Positions 1 through 7,004 of a stretch of 18,817 nucleotides of DNA are shown one piece after another. Source of the stretch: Collinsella sp. CAG:166 (GTDB taxonomy: Bacteria; Actinomycetota; Coriobacteriia; Coriobacteriales; Coriobacteriaceae); the NCBI GenBank assembly GCA_000434535.1, contig FR878728.1, positions 8,230 through 27,046 of the forward strand. The letters are read 5' to 3'. The number at the start of each line of letters is the position of its first letter. Position 1 is the stretch's first letter. The translations under genes and the position numbers were made by a program. The notes under the pieces were generated by a model. The model made no database searches. It saw only the letters and a program-made list of their open reading frames with translations, and was not told the origin of the DNA.

Positions 1-3
1 ACA

Positions 4-26
4 GGTACAATGATGAACACTGTACC
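4..26 (+). promoter_or_regulatory. Possible promoter -10 with overlapping inverted repeat
   Basis: TACAAT at 6-11 matches five of six bases of the bacterial -10 consensus. It lies inside a 6-bp inverted repeat, GGTACA (4-9) and TGTACC (21-26), separated by 11 nt. This would place transcription start near 18 and give the ACT gene a leader of about 55 nt. The -35 region lies outside the window. The repeat could be an operator, but this is inference from position only. Confidence 0.3.
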
Positions 27-72
27 GTAGCGGAGCGCCCCCGCGCGCCGCCAACACGCGAAAGGGTTTCCC

Positions 73-360
73 ATGGCCGAGATCTCGTCCTCCCGTATCG
101 TCATCACCGTCCTTGGCAAGAACCGCCCCGGCATCGTCGCCGGCGTCACCCGTGTTCTGGGCGAAGCCAACGTCGACATCCGCGACATCACGCAGTCCAT
201 TATCGAGGACATCTTCACCATGACCATGCTGGCCGACACCGCCGAGTCTAAGCTCGACTTCGCCGAGCTGCAGAAGGCCCTGGCCGAGGCAGGCGAGCTT
301 TCGGGCGTCAACGTGTCCATTCAGCGCGAGGACGTCTTTAACTTTATGTACCGCCTGTAG
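73..360 (+). CDS. ACT domain-containing protein (UPF0237 type)
   Basis: A 95-residue protein consisting of essentially one ACT domain. The N-terminal part (about residues 8-50) has the beta-alpha-beta pattern with the ligand-loop signature KNRPGIVAGVTRVL, followed by a conserved acidic stretch around DIRDITQSIIEDIF. Length and sequence fit the stand-alone UPF0237/ACT family, whose members are thought to bind small ligands such as amino acids and act as regulators; no catalytic residues are expected. AAAGGG at 61-66 precedes the ATG at 73 with good spacing. In many bacteria this family sits next to an UPF0210 (PFL-like) gene. Here the next gene, 77 nt downstream on the same strand, is citrate synthase, so the usual partner is not in view. 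The ligand cannot be told from sequence. Confidence 0.88.
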   Translation: MAEISSSRIVITVLGKNRPGIVAGVTRVLGEANVDIRDITQSIIEDIFTMTMLADTAESKLDFAELQKALAEAGELSGVNVSIQREDVFNFMYRL

Positions 361-368
361 CGAACAAG

Positions 369-420
369 CCGCTCGGGGCAGCTTGACGTCATATCGTCCA
401 AGCGCGCCGCCCCAAAGCGG
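369..420 (+). other. Hairpin between ACT gene and citrate synthase
   Basis: Arms 369-379 and 409-420 pair as CCGCT/AGCGG and GGGGC/GCCCC with a small bulge between them. No T-run follows, so it is not a classic terminator. It ends a few bases before the gltA ribosome binding site (AGGAG, 428-432) and may shape the leader or stabilise mRNA between the two genes. Confidence 0.4.
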
Positions 421-437
421 ACCGGAGAGGAGCGCGC

Positions 438-1856
438 ATGGCCTACGACGCCAAGAAAATCTACTACCGCTTCGACGATCACCTGAGCCGCCTGGTTCTG
501 GATTACGAGGCGAGCCGTCAGATTTCGCCCGAAAGCGAAAACCTCTACCACGGCCTGCCGACCGACCCTTATGACGAGGACCTGTTTGTCGAGCACAATG
601 TCAAACGCGGCCTGCGCAATGCAGACGGCTCGGGCGTGGTCGCGGGTCTCACTCGCATCTCGGACGTACATGGCTACAACAAGGTCGACGGTAAGGTCGT
701 GCCCGATCAGGGCAGACTCACGCTTCGTGGCTACAGCATCGAGGATCTGGTCAACAACGCCCAGGCCGAAAACCGCTACGGCTACGAAGAGGTCGCCTAT
801 CTGCTTATCACGGGTTCGCTGCCCAACAAGAAAGAGCTCGACGGCTTTTGCGAGCGCCTGGGTGCTTTTAGGCACCTGAGCGACGAATACGTCCGCGAGT
901 TCCCCATGACCACGGTGTCGTCGAGCATCATGAATGTGCTTCAGCGCGCCGTGCTGCTGCTCTACGCCTTCGACGCCGAGCCCGACGCCATTACACCCGA
1001 GCACGAAATCGACGTCGCCATCTCCATGCTCGCCCGTCTCCCCCGCATCGCCGCCTTCGCGCATATGGCCTCGGTCGCCAAGCGCCACGGCTCGGAGATG
1101 CACGTGCCGCACCCCACGCCCGGCCTCTCAACCGCCGAAACCATCCTGCAGGTCCTACGCGGCGGCATGGCGTTCACTCACGATGAGGCGATGCTGCTCG
1201 ACGTGATGCTCATGCTGCATGCCGAGCACGGCGGCGGCAACAACTCCACGTTTGCCTGCCGCGTGCTGTCCTCCTCGGCCACCGACCCGTATTCCGCCTA
1301 CGCCGCGGCTATCGGCTCGCTCAAGGGCCCGCGCCACGGCGGCGCCAACGCCAAGGTCGTGTCCATGCACGAGGACATCCGTGCGCATGTCTCCAATTGG
1401 GAAGACGAGGACGAGGTCGCAGCCTACCTGGGCAAGATTCTCGACAAGCAGGCCTTCGACGGCACGGGCCTCATCTACGGTATGGGCCACGCCGTCTACA
1501 CGCTGAGCGACCCGCGCGCCGAGGTGTGCCGCCGTTACGCGCGCACACTTGCCGCCAAGAAGGACCTGGGCGATGAGTTCGCGCTCATCGAGCGCATTGA
1601 GCGCCTGGCACCGCAGGTGATGCGCGACCACGGCATGACCAAGCCCATCTGCGCCAACATCGACCTGTACACAGGCTTTATCTACAAGATGCTCGGCGTA
1701 CCCGAGACGCTTTTTACGCCGCTGTTCGCCGTCGCCCGCATGGCCGGCTGGTCGGCACACCGCATGGAAGAGCTCTTCTGCGCGCACCGTATTATTCGCC
1801 CGGCCTATCGTCCGGTGATCGAGCCGCTGGAGTACAAGCCGCTCGCCGACCGCTAG
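438..1856 (+). CDS. gltA: Citrate synthase
   Basis: Condenses acetyl-CoA and oxaloacetate to citrate in the cytoplasm; in a fermenting gut anaerobe it most likely feeds glutamate synthesis through a partial TCA branch. The 472-residue protein carries the full active site. By comparison with the pig enzyme I assign H264 in HAEHGGGN to the oxaloacetate-binding His, H300 in GPRHGGAN to the catalytic His, H351 and R360 in GMGHAVYTLSDPR to the second His and substrate Arg, and D409 in ANIDLYTG to the catalytic Asp. The C-terminal GW-x-AH region (about 430-445) is also typical. It is longer than most bacterial type II enzymes (about 370-430), with an extended N-terminus. AGGAG at 428-432 supports the ATG at 438. 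A related 2-methylcitrate synthase role cannot be fully excluded, but no methylcitrate genes are nearby. Confidence 0.95.
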   Translation: MAYDAKKIYYRFDDHLSRLVLDYEASRQISPESENLYHGLPTDPYDEDLFVEHNVKRGLRNADGSGVVAGLTRISDVHGYNKVDGKVVPDQGRLTLRGYSIEDLVNNAQAENRYGYEEVAYLLITGSLPNKKELDGFCERLGAFRHLSDEYVREFPMTTVSSSIMNVLQRAVLLLYAFDAEPDAITPEHEIDVAISMLARLPRIAAFAHMASVAKRHGSEMHVPHPTPGLSTAETILQVLRGGMAFTHDEAMLLDVMLMLHAEHGGGNNSTFACRVLSSSATDPYSAYAAAIGSLKGPRHGGANAKVVSMHEDIRAHVSNWEDEDEVAAYLGKILDKQAFDGTGLIYGMGHAVYTLSDPRAEVCRRYARTLAAKKDLGDEFALIERIERLAPQVMRDHGMTKPICANIDLYTGFIYKMLGVPETLFTPLFAVARMAGWSAHRMEELFCAHRIIRPAYRPVIEPLEYKPLADR

Positions 1857-1879
1857 GACGCGGACCGTTATAGAACTCG

Positions 1880-1918
1880 AGCGTGGTCAGGGCATCACCG
1901 CCCTCGGCCACGCTTTTT
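1880..1918 (+). terminator. Intrinsic terminator of gltA
   Basis: GCGTGG (1881-1886) pairs with CCACGC (1908-1913), with an inner AGGGC/GCCCT stem (1889-1893/1900-1904) and a six-base loop. The stem is followed directly by five T (1914-1918). It lies 24 nt past the gltA stop and before the next start at 1944, so it should separate the two transcripts. Confidence 0.85.
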
Positions 1919-1943
1919 ATGCCAGCAGAAAGGGCTGCATCAA

Positions 1944-2786
1944 ATGATTGTGTTTTCCGATATGGATGGAACGCTGTTGACGAGTGATAAGCAGATGAGC
2001 GACGCCACCTGGGCGATGCTCGACGAGCTTGCGCGCCGCGGTATTGAATTTGTGCCCTGCACGGGGCGCCCGCTGTCGGGCATCTTTGAGCCCGTCCTCG
2101 CCCACCCCGCCGTACACTACGCGGTCTGTGCCAACGGTGCCAGCGTCTGGCAGCTCGACGATGGTACGCCCACCGATACTTCACGTGCTACGCGCATTTT
2201 GAGCCGACCGCTCGACCGCGCCATCGCCCACCGCGTCCATAGCATTGCCGCCGGCCATGACGTGACCTTCGATATCTTCGCGGATGGGCAGTGCTTCCTC
2301 CCCCGCTCGCTCTACACGCGCCTGGACGAATTCTGCGGCGGCGACCCCCACATCGCGGCTTCGCTCAAGCGCACACGGACACCGATCGACATGGATATCG
2401 ACAGCAAGATCGACGAGGTCGAGACGCTCGAACGCATCGCCATGTACTGGCACGACCCGGCCGATCGCGATGCCATCGCGGCGGAGCTCGACACGCTCGA
2501 AGGCATTGAGGTCACGCGTTCATACGCCATGAATATCGAGGTCATGGGCGAGGGCGCCACCAAGGGAACGGCCCTCACGTGGCTATGCGAGCACCTGGGC
2601 GAGCGCCTCGCCGACGCCTGGGCGTTCGGCGACAACATCAACGACATCCCCATGCTGCAGGCAGCGGGCCACGGCATGGCCATGATCAACGGCGAGCTCG
2701 AGGACCGCGAGGCCGCCGACGCCATCACCGAATACGACAACGACCACGACGGCGTCGCCCGCACCATCATGGCCGCCCTCGCCTAG
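1944..2786 (+). CDS. Cof-type HAD-IIB family phosphatase
   Basis: A 280-residue haloacid dehalogenase-fold hydrolase. The nucleophile motif is at the N-terminus (FSDMDGTLL, D6 and D8), motif II is in CTGRP, the motif III lysine is K207 (GATKGTAL), and the Mg-binding motif is GDNIND (D230, D234). The middle (about residues 85-195) is the C2B cap that sets substrate choice. Members of this Cof/YidA-like family dephosphorylate sugar phosphates, flavin or PLP precursors; the substrate cannot be read from sequence. The ATG at 1944 is preceded by AGAAAGGG (about 1926-1934). The stop codon overlaps the first unit of a tandem repeat (2783-2847). It is convergent with a second, different HAD gene; the two are distant paralogues rather than a recent duplication. 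Confidence 0.9.
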   Translation: MIVFSDMDGTLLTSDKQMSDATWAMLDELARRGIEFVPCTGRPLSGIFEPVLAHPAVHYAVCANGASVWQLDDGTPTDTSRATRILSRPLDRAIAHRVHSIAAGHDVTFDIFADGQCFLPRSLYTRLDEFCGGDPHIAASLKRTRTPIDMDIDSKIDEVETLERIAMYWHDPADRDAIAAELDTLEGIEVTRSYAMNIEVMGEGATKGTALTWLCEHLGERLADAWAFGDNINDIPMLQAAGHGMAMINGELEDREAADAITEYDNDHDGVARTIMAALA

Positions 2787-2847
2787 TCATTGGGGACGTT
2801 CTTAGTCATTGGGTGTTCTTAAATGACTAGTCGTTGGGGACACTCTT
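2783..2847. repeat. Tandem degenerate repeat with inverted arms, starting at a stop codon
   Basis: Three imperfect units beginning AGTC(A/G)TTGGG occur at 2785-2803, 2804-2820 and 2829-2847. The outer bases CTAGTCATT (2783-2791) and AATGACTAG (2822-2830) form a perfect 9-bp inverted repeat. The first unit includes the TAG stop of the upstream HAD gene. A 21-nt segment (2783-2803) recurs inverted at 3896-3916 with one mismatch. Confidence 0.7.
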
Positions 2848-2862
2848 CGCGAAAAAGCTGCA

Positions 2863-2911
2863 AGGACTGTCCCCGGCTGCCGGCAGAAAAGGAACGTCCC
2901 TAACTGCCGGA
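2863..2911. repeat. REP-like palindromic element, copy 1
   Basis: Contains GGACTGTCCCC, the perfect palindrome CTGCCGGCAG (2877-2886), GGAACGTCCC and a third CTGCC. CCGGCAG (2880-2886) pairs with CTGCCGG (2904-2910) around a 17-nt loop. A second copy at 8961-9008 keeps the same layout. The element ends one base from the TAA stop of the minus-strand HAD gene. Confidence 0.75.
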
Positions 2912-3706
2912 TTAGGCGAGGCTCTCCAGAACACGGCGAAGTTCCTGCTGGACGGCGTGGTCGCGGTTGCAGCCCACGACGCGATCGGCAACCGCTTTGA
3001 GCGCGGGGCGCGCGTTTTCCATCGCACAGCCCGTGCCGACAAAGCGAATGATCTCGTAGTCGTTCATCGAGTCGCCAAACGCCATGATCTCGTCGCGTCC
3101 AATGCCGTAATGCTCCGCAAGCTGTGCGATGCCCGAGGCCTTCGACACACCGGGCTGCATGGCATCGATCCACGCGTTTCCAGAAGGCGCAAAGGTAAAG
3201 AGCTGACCAAGTTCTCGCTGTAGCACGTACGCACTGTCCATAACGGCACAGTCATCGCAAAAGATACTCGCCTTGATGATATTTACGCTGGGATCGGGCA
3301 GTTCCCAAATGCGCTCGGCATTGGGAAGGTCCTTATCGACCTCGCGTACGAACTTGCACTCGTCATCGAGCAAGAAGGATTTGGTTCGGTCAAAGAGCGC
3401 AAGATGCAGATTGGGAAACGTCGCGACTGCTTGGGCGAGCTTTCGAATCGCCAGGTGCGAATACACCTCACGGTCTACCATTTTGCCGTCGGCGTAGACC
3501 TGGGCACCGTTAGCGGCGACAAAGTCCATCTTGTCGCGAACGGGCGCAAAGAACTCGCACAGGCGATCGTAGCGACGACCTGACGATGCGGCGAAATGCA
3601 CGCCATGCTCGTGTAGCGCCAGAATCAGTTCGTAGGTCTCGGGAGGCACCTGGCTGTTTTCGTCAAGCAACGTGCCGTCCATATCGGATGCAATCAGTTT
3701 AAACAT
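2912..3706 (-). CDS. Cof-type HAD-IIB family phosphatase
   Basis: A 264-residue HAD-fold phosphatase. Motif I is IASDMDGTLL (nucleophile D8, acid/base D10), motif II is the serine pair in AASSGRR (S41/S42), motif III is K189 (GVSKASGI), and motif IV is GDSMND (D212, D216). The cap spans about residues 85-185, as in the Cof/YwpJ group that hydrolyses small phosphorylated metabolites; the substrate is unknown. The start is the ATG at 3706 with AAGGGAG at 3714-3720, seven bases upstream. Unusually, that ribosome binding site is the 3' arm of a long leader hairpin (3712-3773), suggesting controlled translation. The gene lies between two inverted copies of a 21-nt repeat (2783-2803 and 3896-3916), and its stop abuts a REP-like element. 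Confidence 0.9.
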   Translation of the reverse strand: MFKLIASDMDGTLLDENSQVPPETYELILALHEHGVHFAASSGRRYDRLCEFFAPVRDKMDFVAANGAQVYADGKMVDREVYSHLAIRKLAQAVATFPNLHLALFDRTKSFLLDDECKFVREVDKDLPNAERIWELPDPSVNIIKASIFCDDCAVMDSAYVLQRELGQLFTFAPSGNAWIDAMQPGVSKASGIAQLAEHYGIGRDEIMAFGDSMNDYEIIRFVGTGCAMENARPALKAVADRVVGCNRDHAVQQELRRVLESLA

Positions 3707-3711
3707 AGAAA

Positions 3712-3773
3712 AGCTCCCTTCGGGCTTGTTGGAATCGAACGTGTATCCAATTCCAACGTACCCAAAGGGAGCT
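3712..3773 (-). promoter_or_regulatory. Leader hairpin sequestering the HAD gene ribosome binding site
   Basis: Read on the minus strand, AGCTCCCTT (3773-3765) pairs perfectly with AAGGGAGCT (3720-3712). The stem continues through a U-G pair and GGG/CCC, then a 3x3 internal loop, then an 8-bp stem GTTGGAAT/ATTCCAAC (3757-3750/3735-3728) with a 14-nt loop. The ribosome binding site AAGGGAG lies wholly in the 3' arm. Four U follow the stem, so it could act on translation or as a terminator. Confidence 0.6.
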
Positions 3774-3883
3774 CAGGTAAGACTCCGCGGGCGCAAACGT
3801 TACAAGGACCTGGCAAATAGCTCACGCGCACCAGGGGTCCCACATTCGCAGCGCCAGGCAACACGTCAAAGAGTGTCGCAGGC

Positions 3884-3919
3884 GACTAGACGTTTAAGAA
3901 CGTCCCCGATGACTAGTCG
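3884..3919. repeat. Palindromic element overlapping the ade stop codon
   Basis: CGACTAG and CTAGTCG arms (3883-3889 and 3913-3919) enclose an inner ACGT/ACGT pair (3890-3893/3900-3903). The TAG stop of adenine deaminase (3913-3915 on the minus strand) is part of the right arm. Bases 3896-3916 are an inverted, 20-of-21 copy of 2783-2803. Confidence 0.65.
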
Positions 3920-5733
3920 GCGTAGGTGAAGGTTGTGACGTCGAACATGCCCTCGGGGCGGATGCGGAGCGTCGGGATAACCGGCAGGGGCAGGAAGATG
4001 ATGCCCATGATGGGGTCGAGCGGCGGCTCGATGCCCATGGCGCGCGCCTTGACCATAAAGTCGTCGTGCTGCGCGGCGACATCCTCGGCCGTGCCTTCGC
4101 TCATCAGACCGCCGAGCGCCAGCGGAATGCGCGCCACGACCTCGCCGTTGCGCACCAGCACGTGACCACCCTGGCCCACAGCCTCAACAGCAGCCATCAT
4201 ATCGGCAGCGTTATCACCCACGACGCACACGTTGTGCGAGTCGTGGCCGATCGTGGAGGCAATGGCGCCACCGGTGATGGTGAAGCCACGCACCCAGCCG
4301 CGACCGATATGCTTGCCGACAAGGCCCAGGCCCGCAGGACCATCACCGTCGGCGCCCTCGGCCTGCAGCGACACACCGCGGCCGTGGCGCTCGATCAGCA
4401 TAATGCGACGCAGGCCCTCGGCGCTCTCGGGGCGAGCCATACCCGTGATGGCCTTACCCGGCACCACGTCAATCACGGCCTCGCCCGGCTTAAAGGCATA
4501 GTCGAATACGTCGAGCGAAAGCTTCGGCAGCTTAACGGACGCGCGCAGCTCGTCGGCAAGGGCTGCGACCTCGGCCATCTCGGGTGCGATCTCGCCCACA
4601 AAGGTGCCGTCCTGCGCCACCAGAGCACCGGCGGCGTATACGCGATGCGGAGCCGTGGCAAACGTCAGGTCATTGAGCACCAGCAGGTCGGCACGCTTGC
4701 CCGGGGCAATCGCACCACGGAGCTCGTGCGGGTCGCGACAGCCGTGATCAAGGCCAAACGCCTCGGCCGTGGAGAGGGACGCCATAGAAATGGCAACCAC
4801 GGGGTCAATGCCGGCCTCGATAGCCACGCGGCAGGCGTTGTCGATCATACCGGTCGAAAGTGCGTCGGAGGGAGCGCGGTCATCGGTCGCGAAGCAGCAG
4901 CGACGGGCGCGGGCGGGGTTCTCCAGCAGCATCGGCGACAGGTTGGCCAGGTCATGGCTGCACGTACCCTCGCGCAGCATCACATACATGCCGCGAGACA
5001 GCTTGTCGAGTGCCTCCTCGGGAATCGTCGACTCATGGTCAGCGATAATACCTGCTGCGGCATAGGCGTTGAGGTCCTTGCCGGCAACGAGCGGCGCGTG
5101 ACCGTCAACCTGCTTGGACGGCGTCTGGTTGGCAGCGTCAATGCGAGCACAGGTCTCGGGATCGGCCATAAAGACGCCCGGCAGGTTCATCATCTCGCCC
5201 AGGCCAAAGACATCGCCCGGATGCTCGGCAAAAAACGCCTGCATATCGGCAGCGGTGATGACGGCACCGGCCTGCTCGTCGGGCAGCGCGGGCACGCACG
5301 AGGGCATCATGTACTTGATGGAAATAGGAGCGCGGCGACCGTCCTCGATCATAAAGCGCAGGCCGTCCAGGCCGGAAACATTAGCGATCTCGTGGCTGTC
5401 GGCAATGGCGGTGGTGGTACCGCGCGTCGCCGCCATGCGCGCATACTCGGCAGGGCGGATGTTCGAAGACTCGATATGCAAGTGTCCGTCAATAAAACCG
5501 GGGGCAAGATAGCGGCCCTGGCAATCGATGACCTCGGCAGCCTCATACGTACCGGCGGCATCGTCGCGACCGTCGTAGAGCACACCGACGATCACGCCAT
5601 CCTTGACGGCAACGCTACCGGGCGCCACGCGCTGGCCGTACACATCGACAATCTGTGCATTGGCAAACAGCGTGTCGACGGGCACACGACCCTCGGCGGC
5701 CTCGATCACAGATCTCATGACCTCAACGGACAT
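3913..5733 (-). CDS. ade: Adenine deaminase
   Basis: Deaminates adenine to hypoxanthine and ammonia for purine salvage. The 606-residue protein is a metal-dependent amidohydrolase. PGFIDGHLHIESS gives the metal-binding H84 and H86 with E88 behind them. Further conserved sites are the GHAP motif, the IADHE motif, FATDD with the catalytic-site Asp, the family-typical TIGHDSHN segment in the C-terminal half, and the C-terminal GG-x3 region before PLDPIMGIIFL. Length matches the bacterial Ade family (about 570-610). I chose the ATG at 5733 because AAAGGAG (5739-5745) stands five bases before it and homology begins there; an in-frame extension to 5892 has no ribosome binding site and would translate through a hairpin. 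The next gene upstream is a dehydrogenase on the same strand, 176 nt away, so co-transcription is uncertain. Confidence 0.94.
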   Translation of the reverse strand: MSVEVMRSVIEAAEGRVPVDTLFANAQIVDVYGQRVAPGSVAVKDGVIVGVLYDGRDDAAGTYEAAEVIDCQGRYLAPGFIDGHLHIESSNIRPAEYARMAATRGTTTAIADSHEIANVSGLDGLRFMIEDGRRAPISIKYMMPSCVPALPDEQAGAVITAADMQAFFAEHPGDVFGLGEMMNLPGVFMADPETCARIDAANQTPSKQVDGHAPLVAGKDLNAYAAAGIIADHESTIPEEALDKLSRGMYVMLREGTCSHDLANLSPMLLENPARARRCCFATDDRAPSDALSTGMIDNACRVAIEAGIDPVVAISMASLSTAEAFGLDHGCRDPHELRGAIAPGKRADLLVLNDLTFATAPHRVYAAGALVAQDGTFVGEIAPEMAEVAALADELRASVKLPKLSLDVFDYAFKPGEAVIDVVPGKAITGMARPESAEGLRRIMLIERHGRGVSLQAEGADGDGPAGLGLVGKHIGRGWVRGFTITGGAIASTIGHDSHNVCVVGDNAADMMAAVEAVGQGGHVLVRNGEVVARIPLALGGLMSEGTAEDVAAQHDDFMVKARAMGIEPPLDPIMGIIFLPLPVIPTLRIRPEGMFDVTTFTYAD

Positions 5734-5753
5734 ACATACTCCTTTAACCGTAG

Positions 5754-5789
5754 AAAAAAGCTGCGGAGCGGACAGGCCTTCACCGCAGC
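5754..5789 (-). terminator. Terminator-like hairpin directly before the ade ribosome binding site
   Basis: On the minus strand GCTGCGG (5789-5783) pairs with CCGCAGC (5766-5760) around a 16-nt loop and is followed by six T (5759-5754). It has the form of an intrinsic terminator but sits only 8 nt before the ade ribosome binding site. It may end the dehydrogenase transcript, or attenuate ade transcription. Confidence 0.65.
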
Positions 5790-5801
5790 AAACCAATAGC
5801 C

Positions 5802-5807
5802 ATTGTA
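5802..5807 (-). promoter_or_regulatory. Possible ade promoter -10 box
   Basis: TACAAT on the minus strand matches five of six consensus bases. Transcription would start near 5795, just ahead of the hairpin at 5789-5760, giving a leader of about 62 nt made mostly of that hairpin. The -35 candidate (TTATCG at 18-nt spacing) is poor. Confidence 0.3.
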
Positions 5808-5860
5808 TGCCCAAAAGGAGGCCGCCGATAACACCCCTTCCGCTTAACGGCACTGCCAAA

Positions 5861-5891
5861 TGATCCCTTGGGGACGGAGGAAAACGGATCA
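5861..5891. repeat. Short palindromic intergenic element
   Basis: TGATCC (5861-5866) and GGATCA (5886-5891) enclose a purine-rich spacer containing GGGGACGG. The layout and GGGAC core resemble the other palindromic elements in this window. It lies between the dehydrogenase stop and the ade leader. Confidence 0.45.
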
Positions 5892-5909
5892 CCGCCTGAG
5901 ACGTAACCC

Positions 5910-6710
5910 CTAAGGCCGCTGGCCCATGCCACCCTCGAGGGTGACAGTCTCGCCGTTCATGTACTTAAAGTCGGGACCGCAGAGCTGAACGACAACGCGG
6001 CCGATTTCCTTCTCGACGTCGCCGTAGTGGCCTGCCGGCGGCATGTGGACGTTGGCCTTGAACGCCTCGGGGTAGGCATCCTGGAAGTTCTCGAGCGCAG
6101 CGGTCCAAGCAAGCGGGCACACGATGTTGACGTTGATGCCGTCCTTGCCCCACTCGTTGGCGGCAACGCGGGTCAGGCCGCGGATGCCCTCCTTGGCGGC
6201 AGCATAGCTGCACTGGCCATAGTTGCCAAACAGGCCGGCGCCCGAGGCAAAGTTGACCACGGAGCCCTTGGTCTCCTTCAGGTGCGGATAGGCCTTCTGC
6301 ATGTACAGATAGGTAGCATACAGACCGGAGTAAATGGCCAGGTTAAACTGATCCATGGTGTGATCGGCGATGGTCACGCCCGAGGCGCTAGCCTGAGCAT
6401 TGTTGACGACGGCGTCGATGCGGCCGAACTCCTCAATGGCCTTGTCGATGACGTTCTGGACGACGGCCTCGTTGTCCTGACCAGCCGAGACATCGGCCTG
6501 AACAGGCAGAACCTTGACACCGTACTCGGCCTCGAGAGACTCCTTGGCGGCCTCGAGCTTGGCGACGTTGCGGCCGGTGATGACGAGGTTCGCGCCCTCC
6601 TTGGCAAATGCGATATCGATGCCGTAGCCGATGGAGCCAGCGGAACCGTCCTTAAGTGTGGCCTTGCCGCCGCCGGTGACGATCACGGTCTTACCAGTGA
6701 AAAGTCCCAT
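5910..6710 (-). CDS. Short-chain dehydrogenase, 12alpha-hydroxysteroid dehydrogenase-like
   Basis: A 266-residue classical SDR using NAD(P). The glycine-rich nucleotide loop starts at VTGGGKA (residues 11-17) but is stretched by about 12 residues before GYG (28-30). The structural motif is NNAQ (103-106) rather than NNAG, and the catalytic residues are S156, Y169 and K173 (YAAAK). From memory, the NNAQASASG, YSGLYAT, ASGAGLFGN and LEGGMGQRP stretches match gut clostridial bile-acid 12alpha-HSDHs closely, so oxidation or reduction of the 12-hydroxyl of bile acids is a reasonable hypothesis, not proven here. I chose ATG 6710: the minus strand reads AAAGGA six bases upstream. An in-frame ATG at 6725 has no such site. 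No bile-acid transporter or other HSDH gene is nearby. Confidence 0.85.
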   Translation of the reverse strand: MGLFTGKTVIVTGGGKATLKDGSAGSIGYGIDIAFAKEGANLVITGRNVAKLEAAKESLEAEYGVKVLPVQADVSAGQDNEAVVQNVIDKAIEEFGRIDAVVNNAQASASGVTIADHTMDQFNLAIYSGLYATYLYMQKAYPHLKETKGSVVNFASGAGLFGNYGQCSYAAAKEGIRGLTRVAANEWGKDGINVNIVCPLAWTAALENFQDAYPEAFKANVHMPPAGHYGDVEKEIGRVVVQLCGPDFKYMNGETVTLEGGMGQRP

Positions 6711-7004
6711 ACAAAGTCCTTTCAAATCGCGACGGGCACGCCCGCCGACTGCGCGTATCCAACTTCACGCGCCAAAAGCTGAGATGCAACTTTAGCGTGT
6801 TCAAGCAAAAATAAAAGACCGCGGTAGGCGAACGGCACCACGTAGTTCGGCGAAGGGATTGTCAAGTACAAACTGGATAAAACGGCCGAGTTATTGTTAT
6901 CAGATCGAGCCATCGAACACGTTTTGAAACTTTGCTGCGGCGCGCGGGATGTCGGCGCGAGACCTTATCATAGGGTGACAAACAACGATGAGGAGCACAT
7001 GCCT
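6711..7004. other. Divergent intergenic region
   Basis: About 294 bases between the minus-strand dehydrogenase and the plus-strand coiled-coil gene, so both promoters should lie here. A perfect TTGACA on the minus strand (6865-6860) lacks a convincing -10 at normal spacing. TATCAT at 6966-6971 is a candidate -10 for the plus-strand gene, without a clear -35. GAGGAG (6990-6995) is the ribosome binding site of that gene. I see no RNA gene or repeat. Confidence 0.4.

Noticed and set aside
1944..3706. The two HAD genes as a recent duplication
   Set aside because: They share only family motifs; spacing, cap sequences and C-termini differ, so they are old paralogues.
3725..3757. tRNA T-arm-like bases (GTTCGATTCC) in the HAD leader
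   Set aside because: The flanking bases do not form the 5-bp T stem, and no acceptor, D or anticodon arm is present. The bases belong to the leader hairpin instead.
4066..5799. Long open frame on the plus strand opposite adenine deaminase
   Set aside because: It is the mirror of a clearly conserved gene. Its translation is His/Arg/Gly-rich with no domain and no ribosome binding site, as expected of the antisense of high-GC coding DNA.
5734..5892. N-terminal extension of adenine deaminase to 5892
   Set aside because: The added residues show no homology, there is no ribosome binding site at the upstream start, and the extension would read through the terminator-like hairpin.
5734..5909. Purine riboswitch in the ade leader
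   Set aside because: I looked for the conserved junction and loop bases of the purine aptamer and did not find them; only a simple hairpin with a U-run is visible.
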